From Gibbula magus (taxonomy: Eukaryota > Mollusca > Gastropoda > Trochida > Trochidae), in NCBI GenBank assembly GCA_936450465.1, contig OW388292.1, forward strand, positions 9,629,756-9,693,755: DNA of 64,000 nucleotides, written 5' to 3'. This document shows positions 48,901-60,185 of this stretch, piece after piece. A program made the translations under genes and the position numbers. How positions within the stretch are numbered: the first letter of the stretch is position 1; every line of letters begins with the position of its first letter. The notes under the pieces are model-generated. The model made no database searches, was not told the DNA's origin, and worked only from the letters and a program-made list of their open reading frames with translations.

Positions 48901-50126
48901 AGCATATCACCCAAACCTTACTGTGTGTAGAACGGTTCTCTACTGCAGAAAAAGTTGTCATGCCCCTGGTGGGATTTGAACATCTTGATCTGAAGCATAA
49001 TACCCCAACTACTGCGCTATCCCGCTCCCCTCAATAATTGAACACTTGCTCAAGTGAGGTGTATTTGGGGTTTAACGCTCCTTTCAAGAATCTCATTATC
49101 TATTATTACTGGAGAGAGAGTCGTCAACATCGTGAAGTTGCCATGATTTATTTCTTTCTCAGCAACAGATCACCTCAGATTTGATAAGCAAAGTCCCCAC
49201 AACAAAATCGGGAAAGGTTTTCATCACTGGTGACATTTCAAGACATTTAAATGATGTTTTCCCCCATCCATTAAAGGTACATCCATTGTGTTGTTTGGGG
49301 TCAAATATGGCAAACGTTATAAATGGTCTTATTTCATCGAGAAGTACCAACTGTAACCGAAAACTACCATTTTAATGATACTCGACTTAGTATATTGACG
49401 ATATGAAGGTAAAAGATTCGATTTCTGATCGAAAACCGAACAATGAACAGCGTGTGGCGCGCGCCAATGAGTCAAACGTAATTTTGGAATCTTATTTAAA
49501 CCAGACAAAATAACAAATTTGGGTTGATAATGTTCAATAGGTCATATAACTACTGTGCATGTAAATAGGACGTGCACTTTCGATTTCTGCACATACATAA
49601 TGATGTTACTCGATTTTAATTGGAAACTAGTAACTATGATATGTTTGCCGATTGGGGATGAATATGCAAGCTGAGTGAATTTGTTTGTATTGTAAACAGC
49701 ACATAAAATGTGTTGGAACGTATTAAAGCCAAATAAAATTTTATGAAACACAATGGATGCACCTTTAATCAACTTACATGTACCACTAGGCCTACCTCAA
49801 ATCAATAACCAAATAGCAGGCTAATATGGTTTATTTTGAATGAATTTGTGAATTTGGTGATGGTCTCGACTGCTAACTTTCTGAGAACTACTAAAAATGT
49901 CAATAATTTCAATTTGATCAAGTGAGAGAGTTATTGTTGAACGCAGCTTCGGCAGTATCGCAGCCATTAGCGGCGTAAATTGATCAAGTATTGGCCCACC
50001 TTCAAAACAACTAAATGGACAAGATATGAATCATAACAGCTTATGTCCCTAGACTACTCCAAGCGTGTTTATTCCTCAAAACATTTCCACATGGCGATGT
50101 GTAACGTACCCTTCCGCATCCGACAT
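42947..50126 (-). CDS. RPS12: 40S ribosomal protein eS12
   Basis: This is a small-subunit ribosomal protein of the beak region, cytoplasmic. Coding exons are 50110-50126, 47711-47845, 46171-46273 and 42947-43108; they sum to 417 nt including the stop, so 138 residues, normal for the family. All junctions are GT-AG and in phase. The protein starts [17 protein letters not shown] and contains [40 protein letters not shown] and [19 protein letters not shown], and ends INEYFKNK. These match eS12 closely. A likely polyadenylation signal (AATAAA on the minus strand) lies at 42907-42912, 35 nt after the stop. The introns carry predicted snoRNAs, as they do in vertebrate RPS12. Confidence 0.97.
43302..44117. 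mobile_element. MITE with perfect 21-bp terminal inverted repeats in RPS12 intron
   Basis: The left end CTTAAAGAGCCATCAAGGAT(G) at 43303-43323 is the exact inverse of 44096-44116. The element is about 814 bp and has no coding capacity. The same motif appears once inside the repeat at 8.7 kb. Confidence 0.75.
44165..44237 (-). ncRNA. Predicted box C/D snoRNA, family A copy 1 (RPS12 intron)
   Basis: In the host-gene sense it has a C box ATGATGA (44225-44231), a D' box CTGA (44203-44206), a D box CTGA (44170-44173) and a perfect 5-bp terminal stem AATCC/GGATT. The length is about 73 nt. The segments upstream of D' (ATGCTCCCTCTT) and D (ATTGTCAGTGT) are identical in copies 1 and 2 and conserved in copy 3. 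It would guide 2'-O-methylation; the target is not established. Confidence 0.8.
44697..44769 (-). ncRNA. Predicted box C/D snoRNA, family A copy 2 (RPS12 intron)
   Basis: It is a nearly exact copy of the family A snoRNA about 530 bases away in the same intron. The C box ATGATGA is at 44757-44763 and the D box CTGA at 44702-44705. The terminal stem is ATCC/GGAT. The identity covers the snoRNA plus a few flanking bases and then stops, which suggests selection or recent duplication. Confidence 0.75.
45234..45298 (-). ncRNA. Predicted box C/D snoRNA, family B copy 1 (RPS12 intron)
   Basis: The C box GTGATGA (45285-45291), D box CTGA (45240-45243) and a perfect 6-bp terminal stem AGCACC/GGTGCT are present; length 65 nt. 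The guide-like segment before D is GACTTTGCTTATCAAAT, identical in all three copies. No clear D' box is seen. Confidence 0.8.
45938..46002 (-). ncRNA. Predicted box C/D snoRNA, family B copy 2 (RPS12 intron)
   Basis: It is nearly identical to copy 1, with C box at 45989-45995, D box at 45944-45947 and the 6-bp AGCACC/GGTGCT stem intact. It lies about 165 bases upstream (in sense) of the exon starting at 46273's intron partner, in the same large intron region as copy 1. Confidence 0.75.
46430..47010. repeat. Degenerate TGACCTTGA repeat ending GGCGGGGGAC
   Basis: It lies in the RPS12 intron between coding exons 2 and 3. It has about three diverged copies of a 190-bp block with ACCTTGAAAATAAGG and AAGGTCACC, and a GCGGCGGGGGACAATAA right edge at about 46996. 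It belongs to the same class as 7.2 and 63.1 kb. Confidence 0.6.
47085..47690. repeat. SINE tail and palindromic repeat, copy c
   Basis: A short SINE end (GGTGAGTTGGGTTTTAACGC) is followed by the palindromic family: GATAAATATAATCTTACCCT, then after an inserted segment CAAATATATCAACACTCG, a TCCTCAGCAAGCCTCGGATA stem and the inverted arm ending GACACTTGGGTGAGATTC. The right end is about 15 bases from RPS12 coding exon 2. Confidence 0.65.
48269..48342 (-). ncRNA. Predicted box C/D snoRNA, family A copy 3 (different RPS12 intron)
   Basis: It keeps the D box (48275-48278), D' box and both guide segments. The C box reads ATGAGGA instead of ATGATGA (48330-48336), a change in the kink-turn core that may weaken or abolish function. 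The terminal stem ATCC/GGAT is retained. Confidence 0.6.
48486..49110 (-). mobile_element. tRNA-derived SINE copies in RPS12 intron
   Basis: A well-preserved minus-strand copy spans 48728-49030: the head at 49030 has a decayed B box, the tail is AACCCCAACTCGCCTCACC. A degenerate copy lies before it (48486-48660) and a tail fragment after it (about 49055-49090). The body matches the copy at 12.8-13.06 kb closely. Confidence 0.75.
49170..49233 (-). ncRNA. Predicted box C/D snoRNA, family B copy 3 (first coding intron of RPS12)
   Basis: The C box GTGATGA (49221-49227), D box (49175-49178) and a TCACC/GGTGA stem are kept. The middle of the RNA differs from copies 1 and 2 (CGATTTTGTTGTGGGG against CGAGTGACAGTGGGG). 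The segment before the D box is unchanged, which points to constraint on that guide. Confidence 0.75.
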
Positions 50127-50273
50127 AGTGAAAGCGGACGTCCTTCTGAAAAACAATAAAAAATAAACGTGCAATAATTAAATTTAATGTTTCCTTTATT
50201 GAAAAATTGCAGAATATTAATTGATGCATCATCTTAATGGACGATATCTGATAGATTTAGTTGAGCCTCTTAC

Positions 50274-50330
50274 AATGATATCCTTCAAAGCAAGTCTTCG
50301 TGAAAAAGGAAGTTGACGAGGAGCACTTGC
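50274..50330 (-). promoter_or_regulatory. RPS12 transcription start region with TOP tract and non-coding exon 1
   Basis: On the minus strand CTTCCTTTTTCACGAAG begins at 50312. This is a 5' terminal oligopyrimidine-like start, as expected of ribosomal protein mRNAs. A donor CATT|GTAAGA ends the exon at 50274. An acceptor TTTTTCAG|AAGG at 50146-50147 opens the exon that contains the ATG at 50126. The mRNA would be subject to TOP translational control. Inferred from sequence only. Confidence 0.6.
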
Positions 50331-50510
50331 CTTATGGGAAATTGTTGATGCTGTCTTCCTAGCAACTAATAAAATTAACATTTTCTAGCATGGGACATCA
50401 ACTGAAATTTGATGGATGCTAGATTATTTTTAAAGGTTCAACGGACAAAATAAATGTTAAATATATACGTCCTTGGTTAAACTTACATCGGAACTGCAAT
50501 CCATTTTTAT

Positions 50511-50957
50511 CAATCCACACCCATCCTGGCATTTTCCATAGACTTACATGTTAATTAACCGTTGCAAAATAATTTTCATAATCAAACTGTATGTAAAATG
50601 GTTATGAAATATATACAAAACGATTGGAAATCACTTCAGCTATATACACATAATTTCCATGTTAGTTTCCGTTGAGTGTCAAGAAAATTGTCTTCATATA
50701 ACTTATGTAAAGTATATATACATCATACGTCAATTTAGCATGGCGGCCAATGGGACATTGGTACATGAATTTGTATATACGTTCTTCAGTCAGATGTCAT
50801 TTGATCAGTGATCAACATAAAGATGAACGATATTACAGATGTACAGCTAACATAATTTTTGTTACATTTTACAACAATTTGACTTAAATTTAAATTATGA
50901 AAAATATTCTTGCAAAGGTTAATTAACATGTCTATGGGAAATCCCAGTGTGGGGGAA
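50511..50957. mobile_element. MITE with long imperfect inverted repeats
   Basis: The left arm (CCACACCCATCCTGGCATTT..., to about 50580) pairs with the right arm (to 50957) over about 70 bp with mismatches. The conserved core is CATGTTAATTAACC. It is about 447 bp, non-coding, and starts about 200 bases upstream of the RPS12 start. The interval 50,958-52,333 has nothing further I can support. Confidence 0.65.
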
Positions 50958-52333
50958 ACCTTTTGACCCCAGACTGTACAATTTATCTCTCTGTTTATAT
51001 TAAGATTTTGTGTAGAATTTCAAGTCTTTCCTATATTATCGCTTGTAAATTATTGGTTTGTGCTTGCACTGCATAACCATAGTGATACGGAATAAAAACA
51101 GTAAGTCATTGGTCACTGTTTTAACATGATTGTGTTGTCCGACGTTTGTTACTCCCAGTCCATGCAGTCTCTTTATTTAAAATGATACACCATTCTGTTT
51201 AAAATTAAACAGCGAGAAACTAGCAACACATAAAGGGGATCCAGGACGTAATAGCGAAAACGGCAACACAGAAAAACGGTATTAAATTAGTCGAGAAAAT
51301 ACGACAGTACATTGACAAAAACGGCACCAAACATGCCTAAAGAAAACAGCACCACATATATAAAAAAAAAAAAACATGTGAAAAAAAATATTATTAAAAA
51401 CCCCAAAGTAATTGAACAACTGGTCCATGAATAATTGAGCAACTCTGTGCCGGACAAAGACGAGTTACCATTCCAGTAAGCTGACCACATATAATACTGG
51501 GCAAGTAAAGATTTGGTCTGCATGAATATTCGTTTTGAAGGGTGCACCCAAATAATATCACTTTAAGACTGTCACCCTTACAAGTTGCATATACTTCTAC
51601 TGCACCCAAAACAGACACGGTAGCTCTGCTGATTCGCTTATCCAATATACGGTAAACATAATTTACAACTTTGTGCACTTTTCCAGGATTCCACAATACA
51701 CTCAGTGGAGGAAGGGGTTAGAGACGACCTCGTTTATTGAGCGGTAGGGTGCTGCATGACAAAACAGTATCACGCTAATTGTATATCTAATTTATGAAGA
51801 CTATAGTATTTATGAGTATTTGTAGGGTGTATGTGCACCCTCCCTCTCGGAAAAGGGGGGATTCACCTGTCTTGACTAAAGCTTCAATGGTGTTTTAATT
51901 CACATGAAAGGTAATGGTGTATCCGCCCCTGGACTATCACCTAATGGTGGGAAAGGGACAATCAATGTTAAGTATACATGTGACATTCAGACACATTAAT
52001 TTATGAAATTCATATGACTATCGAAATTATTCATAAGGAATAAATAGTAAATACAACTGACGGCTGACTGTCGTTGTGCTGCATATAGAATTAGTATGAA
52101 TTTCCAAAAGACATTTAAACCATCTAAGATAGTTATTTTCCCTTTACTTGAATCTGATAAACCGGTATATCCACACTAAAATACTTTAAAAAATATTCCT
52201 GTGACAGTAATTAAATCCCAAATCTTAATACTTAATAATACATTTATACGGCACAGAAATTACTTGAAACAACATTTATTGAATGTGAAATGTCATGAAA
52301 GGTGTAATGTGGTGGTCAGTATTAAACGTTATT

Positions 52334-52361
52334 CCCCCCCCCCCCCCCCCCCCCCCCCCCC
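52334..52361. repeat. Poly-C tract
   Basis: An uninterrupted run of 28 C. It is prone to length error in reads and to i-motif/G-quadruplex formation. Confidence 0.95.
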
Positions 52362-52524
52362 ACTGAAATGATGAGAGTGAGAACAAAATTGGATTTTTAT
52401 CTTACTTTGGGCTATTAAGTCTAGAAGAATGAATATTCCACCCTTAGTAAAGTGTGTCAACAGAAGGTTTGGCGAAAATCAAATGTAATGTTAGTCTTTA
52501 GGAAACTAGTGTCTGTTAGATTTA

Positions 52525-52592
52525 ACCCGGAAGTGACATCCAGGCTCTTGTTTGTTTGGAAGCAGGTGCGCTGAAGTTTGACTGTGAGTATT
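52525..52592 (+). promoter_or_regulatory. Putative ETS-type promoter and non-coding first exon
   Basis: CCGGAAGTG (52527-52535) is a perfect ETS/GABP core, common at TATA-less housekeeping starts. About 50 bases later GACT|GTGAGTATT gives a possible donor at about 52582-52590. A plus-strand gene starting here would have its coding exons further right. Circumstantial. Confidence 0.35.
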
Positions 52593-53743
52593 TTACAAAT
52601 TGTTGTTTATTTTGAAACATATTGAACATGCAGTTGTCATTATTATTGCTTCAACGATTTATGCGATGCAGATAAGTGCGGCATTGTTAGTAATAGAAAC
52701 GTTTTATGATGAAACGAGGGAGCGATTGCTCTGACATATGATACCGAGCGTGGAACCAAGGAATCGTCCAAGATGGTAAAACACTTGAAAGAGTGAGCTA
52801 CGGATACTTCCCGGAAAAACTGATCAATTCATTAATATATATTGCATCAATTATTGATAAATGAAATAAGCAAGCCGTAATTGTGTTGTTAATAATGTAT
52901 AGAACATGGTTGTCTATGCAGTATGCAGCAATGTTAAACTCCAAACTCGATGTTTTGGACAAATTGTATAAACAAGCAGGGATGTGTATGATTGTTATGT
53001 TTGGATTGTTAAGTTTGCCAAGTGGTTTTAATGAAGCTATATATTTTTATATACAATAGTCACGAGAAATAATTATTCAGAAACAAAATTAAAATAAGAT
53101 CGCATACATAAATTGTGGAGGTGTATTCACAACTATATTGATAATGTTTTTATCAATTCAGTATGAACATGTATATTACATTAATGAGTGATTTGGAACA
53201 TGTTCATTTAAGAAATATTAGTTATTTTGCAGTAAGAGAATCTTTTAAATGCAAATTAAGAACCCCTTTCAAATATTAATTAAATTACTATTCTGCTATT
53301 TAATGTTTATATCTGATATTCCATATTCCTGTTTAGTCATGTATGGTGTTAATACATGCTTATTGTAAAATCCATGAGAAACATATTACTCAGGGTAATG
53401 TTTTAATGACTTTATATTTGAAAATTTGATTTGATTTTTATTTGAAAAGTCAAATGCACATTCTTTAAAAAATAAAAACAATGAAAATTGAAATTATTCA
53501 TCGGCGCTACAAGTGTGGAAAGCTTTCCTATGACACAACATGGAATTGCTGATTCGTTTAATGATACATTATGTGTTACTTTGTGAATATGTCAACACAT
53601 ATTTTTTATTATTTTGAAAAAAGAATATTAGTGAAAATGCAGCATTTTTCATGTCATTTTGCAAAAAGCAAGATGGCTGACAATCAGTGACAGAACTGCC
53701 TCTTTAAAAAAATAAAAAACAAAAATTCAAAGATTGAAACAAT

Positions 53744-54262
53744 AATTTGATTTTATAATCCAAAACTGGCTCCCACAGTAGATATCGCTTGTGTGAGATC
53801 AAGCGATATACAAGCTATATCTACATTGTAGATATCGCTACAATCAAATCGTCATAATCCTATTACATCATCAGTTAATGACATCACAAAGCTTTGGCAT
53901 CACTTAGAACACTGCTGACAACGCTATGACGTCACAATGGTGATGACGTAACAATGCTATGATGCCATAATGCTTATGACGTCACAATGCTATGACCTCA
54001 CTGATATCACTGCTGAACAAGCTAAATGGCAGTTTTGTGTTTCAGATATGTCAATATTTGGCTAATATTTGTTGTAGAATAAATTTGAATGATAAATAAA
54101 ATCTCACCCTCATGTCTTCTGATATCAAATATATCAACACTCGTTGATTGAAGTAAAAATATCCTCGGCAAGCCTCGGATATTTGTAACTTTAATCAACT
54201 CGTGTTGATATATTTGATATCAGAAGACACTTGGGTGAGATTCTCTATATATATATTTTGTA
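53744..54262. repeat. Palindromic repeat with CRE motifs, copy d (most complete)
   Basis: From left to right it has an AGATATCGCTTGTGTGAGAT palindromic block, a run of TGACGTCA (53937-53944, 53987-53994) and near-matches, and then the large inverted repeat: CACCCTCATGTCTTCTGATA..., loop stem ATATCCTCGGCAAGCCTCGG, and the inverse arm ending GACACTTGGGTGAGATTC. It is non-coding. From 52,600 to 53,740 and 54,263 to 57,015 I see only AT-rich DNA with short chance frames. Confidence 0.8.
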
Positions 54263-57015
54263 ACTTACTATATTGTTATGAAGTATGTGAAATGGCGTGA
54301 ACCTTCATAATATTAATGTTGTCATTCAGGTACTTTGCTTTTCCTTTGGAATATTTTACTGGTTATAATACTTGTACACTACTGACGTTAAATGGCAATT
54401 TGAGATGATTTTGAAGGCAATAGATAATAATATTTATATTTAATACTTTATTTTAGATGAATTATAAATATGAAACACTTGAGAATGTAAATACATTACC
54501 GGTATAATATTTTGGGTGTGCTCAATATTTCTGAGTGTTTAAGGATAACAAGTTCTATGCATAGTCAACTTCTGTATCACTATTGAAATAGATGTGAGTT
54601 ATTCATCACCTGTTTGTGCAAGTATTATTCAATTATTGTTTATATCATGACAGAGATCGCTGGTATAATAATCTCGCTATCTTTATATCTTATATCCTGT
54701 ATTATTGAATTATCATTTCATTTATGCTGATTTGAATAAGGAATGTCATTATTTTATATTCAGTCGATTTTGAACATGCTAGCTTCCTGTTCTGTTGATT
54801 ATGATCCAAAGACAAGTTTTGATCAATAAGAAATCATAGCTGGTAGAACCACCTCAATGAAGAATAAAGAAAAGAAATAACTCTTCACAGTTGAAGTGTT
54901 TATTGATCCATTGTTTCAAGAGGAGAAATGTTTCCCATGTCAGAGTATAGTAGTGTTGTAGTAGACTGCAGACTGCATCCAAGGTCCAACCACTTCCAGC
55001 TCACTACAGGTGTGAAGTGACGTGTTGATGAATGGGATTAGAAAGGTTGAACAAAGTACATGTTTATTTAAGGTTTTTAAAACAAGGTATGTAAACAAAT
55101 TGTTTAATTTAAGTATAGTTATTATTTAAACTACACGTTCTTAAAATAAAACTGTTGTTGATTCCACCTTGCTTTTTGAATATTACTTGTCACAAGATAT
55201 CTTTGGGACACTGCGTACATGAGTAAAAAATTTTATCCAGATATTTCAATATCCTTTCCAATGTTTTTAGTCAATTTGGCGGGCAACATATTTTATACTT
55301 TTTAAAAACTGTAAAAATCTTTGACAAGTTGTAAATCTTAACTTTTCAAAATCAGCTTTTAACAAATTTGTGATAATTAACTGGTGTTTTTACGACCTTT
55401 GTGTCGTTACTTTTTGCTTTTGCAATCATTTTTTAAATTAACTAATTAGTAATTACCCTAAATTTGTCGCCGCTAATATGGCTGTGATACTGCCGAAGCA
55501 GTGTTAAACAATAATTCTAGAATGCCCATCAAAGATGTAATAACTCACTCACTCACAAAATATCTGCTATTTTAATATCCTTTAACTGAATTTGATTTTT
55601 GATACAGGATAGATACTATTTACTATTTTGTGAAACCATCTCCAGTTGAAATTATGTTATGGTGTTACATTGTTTCTTCAACACCCCACATGTACAATAT
55701 GCAAAAGAGTTCAATCTTCCCCACTAATGTCCATTATAGTTATGTAGAGTTGGCTATGCATAATTTTGTCTTTGTCCATTCCACTGTCTGTCTGTCTGTC
55801 AAAGTGTGTTTATGTACCATTTTGTTAGGTGCATTTTGACAGATTTTCTGATATGTTTGTTTTCTGTAGTGTAATGATAACAGTTTATTATTTCATTTCT
55901 GGACCATGACCAGGAGTTTCATTAATAGCCAGGTACAGGGGAAACTTCCCCACCTCTGCATATGTAATTTCCCGACTGTGAAAAAGCAGTAAATTTTTAT
56001 TTCAATCTTATCTGCTTAATAGCATGCTTTCCCTGCCTGACAAATTATTGAAACCCCTGCATGACTTAAAACTATTTGAAGATATCTCAATGAAATGTGG
56101 TATACATGTCCCACTGGTGCCTGTTGACAGGAAGAGTTGGCAGAAATTATATATCATGAATGATGATGCATATTCACTTTATCTGTTTATCTGTTCAAAT
56201 ACCATAAGCTGGGAATTTGATTATTTCATGCTTTTTTCAGAATTATTCTCTTTTTAAGTTTAGGCCATTTTGTTTCAATACAAGTCTGTAATTTCCCCTC
56301 CGCTGTACTCAATGTTCTAACCTAATTGGAGGCTTATTTTATTTTGAACAAGTACTAAATTTAAAATTGTTTAATGCAAGGTTGTTGTTTATTTTATGAG
56401 TATAGCTATGGTCAATCTTACCGGATGTCTATTGTCAATTGTGGCAACATCAAATAGGATGAAACAGAGTCTTGCCTAGGGCAATGCATACTTCACACTG
56501 GATTGAAAGTGGGCGTGGCAACACTTATAGATCAGATTTACATCAAACTTGATACATGCTGGTTTCCATTGAACAGATAGTGAATTTTGAGGGGTACACC
56601 AGCAGTCTCACAGTGAATATACGACCGTGACGGATATTCGAGTAAAGCTCTGAACACTGCTGGGATCCAGACCTTCTTTAAAGAGTGGACTCCTTGGATC
56701 TAACAAGCATGTATTTTGCATTGGTTTAAGACTATTGTCCCTGCTTGTAACACAATTCTGTGTACCTCGTAACTTGTTAAACTTTCAGTAAACCATGGCT
56801 CAATGTTTTTTCACATTTACTCTTCAGTATTCTGTTAAAGATACTGCCAACTCCTAGTTGAATAATACGAAGCTGTAGAGAATCCCAGTTACTTGATTCC
56901 CAGTCAGGAAATTACCTGCAGTCCCTAGCTTCCATGTTGTCCTACCTGTCCCAGCCACTGCTGGATTCATGCGAAACTTGCTGACATTTCAGTTTATCAA
57001 GGTTTTGTATTTTAC

Positions 57016-57234
57016 CAGGGTTCGAAATTAGCACTAGTCCGGTAGCCAATGGCTAGTGAAAAAGAAGCTGGGTTAGTAGAGTGTTAAAACTGGTAGTCCA
57101 GAGGACTAGTTAATATTTTAGGTGAAATGATCATGGAGATGTATTTGGCTAGTTGGAATAAGTCTGGACTAGTTCTTTCACAAATGCAGTAGTGCGAGTG
57201 GCTACTGCATTGAAAAGGTTAATTTCGACCCCTG
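57016..57234. mobile_element. hAT-like MITE, 219 bp
   Basis: The left end CAGGGTTCGAAATTAGC and right end GGTTAATTTCGACCCCTG are inverted. ATTTTAC flanks both sides as a direct repeat of 7-8 bp. It is internally rich in CTAGT/ACTAG. It is a non-autonomous DNA element. Confidence 0.7.
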
Positions 57235-58124
57235 ATTTTACACAAGCTATATGTGGGTTTTACTTCTTTTAAACTAAATTTCTTAACTTTCTTGTTATGG
57301 AAAGCATTTTTCTGCTTAGTATTGGTGTAAGAGTCAGGTGATTTGATTAATTTGATCTATGAATATGTATGGACTTGAATATAATAATATTACATTTCTT
57401 AAATGTGTTTTTACAAATTGTACAATAGTGTTATTATTTGTTGTTGGGTACAACAAATGTAAATTTCAATTCTTTAAAAAATGAGAACAATATCATATAT
57501 CAATGACTGGGTCACTCTCTGTTTAGTTCCTATAACTGATTAAGACGTAGAAGTCAGCTTATTGAGACATGATAGAGACTCACAGATTACAGTTGGCAGT
57601 GATGGGACACATTCCTCGTGCCTAGTATTCTAGGCATGTGCTGCACTGGAGAGCTGACAGGTTCACAAGCTAAAACACAGCCACGTAATTACTGATCAAC
57701 TCTAATTGCATTCTCATGTAAATGGCAGCATGATGGATATAATCTGTTTTTTGTGTGTGCGTGTTTTCATGTTTGTTTTGAAGTAGCCACAAGCTGTTTA
57801 AAAGGATCTGTGATGTTACATCACTTTGTAAATGTAAATTGAAGCATGCTGGCTTGGGATGTGTTTTGTATTTTCATGTTTATTTTTCTCATCAAAATTG
57901 GCAAGTAGAGGCAAATTTTGAAATCGATAGTCGGTTTCAGATGTAATAAGTTGTGAATAATAGCAGTCCCTTGTAAATGCCAGCATGGTTGATGGGTGGT
58001 GTATGACTGGGGTTGTGTACGTTTATGTGTATTGCATATGTACTCGTATGTCAGTATTTATATATTTTCTGCATTGGAATCTGGCTGTGAAACTAGTTTG
58101 TGCTAGCGGTGTCAAATCTTACAA

Positions 58125-59109
58125 GATATCATGTTGTTATATACTACATCTCATAGAAGTGCTTGAGTGGATAACATACAGACCGATATCATGTTGTTAT
58201 ATATACTACATCTCATAGAAGTGCTTGAGTGGATAACATACAGACCGATATCATGTTGTTATATATACTACATCTCATAGAAGTGCTTGAGTGGATAACA
58301 TACAGACCGATATCATGTTGTTATATCCTACATCTCATAGAAGTGCTTGAGTGGATAACATACAGACCGATATCATGTTGTTTTATACTACATCTCATAG
58401 AAGTGCTTGAGTGGGTAACATACAGACCGATATCATGTTGTTATATGCTACATCTCATAGAAGTGCTTGAGTGGATAACATACAGACCGATATCATGTTG
58501 TTATATACTACATCTCATAGAAGTGCTTGAGTGGGTAACATACAGACCGATATCATGTTGTTATATGCTACATCTCATAGAAGTGCTTGAGTGGATAACA
58601 TACAGACCGATATCATGTTGTTTTATACTACATCTCATAGAAGTGCTTGAGTGGGTAACATACAGACCGATATCATGTTGTTATATGCTACATCTCATAG
58701 AAGTGCTTGAGTGGATAACATACAGACCGATATCATGTTGTTATATACTACATCTCATAGAAGTGCTTGAGTGGGTAACATACAGACCGATATCATGTTG
58801 TTATATACTACATCTCATAGAAGTGCTTGAGTGGATAACATACAGACCGATATCATGTTGTTATATACTACATCTCATAGAAGTGCTTGAGTGGATAACA
58901 TACAGACCGATATCATGTTGTTATATACTACATCTCATAGAAGTGCTTGAGTGGATAACATACAGACCGATATCATGTTGTTATATACTACATCTCATAG
59001 AAGTGCTTGAGTGGGTAACATACAGACCGATATCATGTTGTTATGTATACTACATCTCATAGAAGTGCTTGAGTGGGTAACATACAGACCGATATCATGT
59101 TGTTATATA
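58125..59109. repeat. 60-bp satellite, 16 units, with higher-order structure
   Basis: The unit begins GATATCATGTTGTTATATAC and ends GATAACATACAGACC. It is exactly 60 bp for most units, with 62-bp units near both ends. Because 60 is a multiple of 3 and one frame lacks stops, an open frame of 277 codons runs through it; I do not regard this as a gene. Unit variants (TTTTATA/TTATATG/TTATATA and GGATA/GGGTA) alternate in a pattern. Confidence 0.95.
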
Positions 59110-59384
59110 TGGGCATGCAAACAGTCTATGAAAGTTTTGCTGCTTACTGTTTATACAAGTAGTAATGATTTATAATTATATATCAGAGATTAAATATCTG
59201 AAAAGGATTCTTGCAGCAGGGCACCGGGGAAACAATGTTTCAGATGAGAGCAGCCAGGTCTGAAGAAAGTTTTAACAACTCGGGTGCAGGGCAACCTTTC
59301 TTTTTAAACCCTGTTTCTGTTAATTGATATATCCAAGAAATACATGCCATTTAGACAGTGAACAAATCTAACTTTAGGGCCCCG

Positions 59385-59480
59385 TGGTGGTGTGGTAAAC
59401 TGTTGTTACGGTCAGTGCTGGGGATAGTTACCTTGCTCTGAGGGTGTGAGTTTGAATCCTGCAAGTAAAAATTATTGTAC
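59385..59480 (+). mobile_element. Fragment of tRNA-derived SINE head
   Basis: GGGCCCCGTGGTGGTGTGGT is followed about 65 bases later by GAGTTTGAATCCTGC, a B-box-like motif. It resembles other SINE heads here but is not the same body. Confidence 0.4.
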
Positions 59481-59973
59481 CTTTGAAGGTAGTGTTATCC
59501 CATGTTACAATGTGATATATCCTCCTTATCAAGTGCAACGTTAGCTGCACTATGATGCTCCTCAGAAGCATAATAAGTTGTGATGATTATGAAATTAGTT
59601 TGACATGTATTTGTTACACAATATTTTTGTCTCTCTTGGAACATTTATTGGATGACAGAAAACCAAAGATCTGAACATTCTTAAAATTGTATAGAAACTA
59701 CAGCAGTTTGCATTGTTTTTATGCGTTGTTCAGAAAATGTAGTTACGTTAGGTTCTCCTTAGCCCCAGGTTCCAGTTTCAAACATTCTTCTGAATCTACC
59801 CAATTCTTGATATTGTTTGAAGAACACAATATGTAACTTTAAAAGAACGTATTAGAATATCTTCTTCTGAAGACCTTAGTTCTGAATTCTTCACAGTTTA
59901 AAGAGAAGATAATCTCATTCCAAAATACATGGAATGAATGAATATATTACAAGTGTTTTCTGAGTTTTCACAG

Positions 59974-60185
59974 TTCTTTATAGAAGAAAATTATCTTGAA
60001 GTGGAAAAATCTGATGGAAGAAATAAGTTTGAGAACTAGCTAGCCTATGTCAATTTAAATAACACAATGAAACAAGAAGTTTCCAGGTCGACGGACAAGT
60101 TGCCAGGTAACGGACTGCTGGACGGACGATTACTCGGATTCATAGGATTAGAGGATGAAAAGTATTTTCCTGATGACGGCAATCT
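59974..60185 (+). CDS. Candidate first coding exon of an unidentified gene
   Basis: An acceptor with a pyrimidine tract (TTTTCTGAGTTTTCACAG, ending 59973) opens the segment. An ATG in a good context (AACACAATGA) at 60067 starts MKQEVSRSTDKLPGNGLLDG and continues RLLGFIGLEDEKYFPDDGNL. A possible donor AATCT|GTAAAG follows at 60185; without splicing the frame stops at once (TAA, 60187-60189). Composition is less AT-rich than its surroundings. I do not recognise the peptide. No matching downstream exon was found within the window, so this is weak. Confidence 0.3.

Noticed and set aside
51394..51696. 100-codon open frame on the minus strand
   Set aside because: No recognisable motif, a stop just upstream of the ATG, and no splice sites or neighbours that support a gene.
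58229..59062. 277-codon open frame in the 60-bp repeat
   Set aside because: It is the product of a stop-free frame in a satellite whose period is a multiple of three; no start context, splice sites or non-repeat coding sequence support it.
58125..59109. CRISPR array
   Set aside because: Units are contiguous with no unique spacers, and the surrounding genes are eukaryotic with introns.
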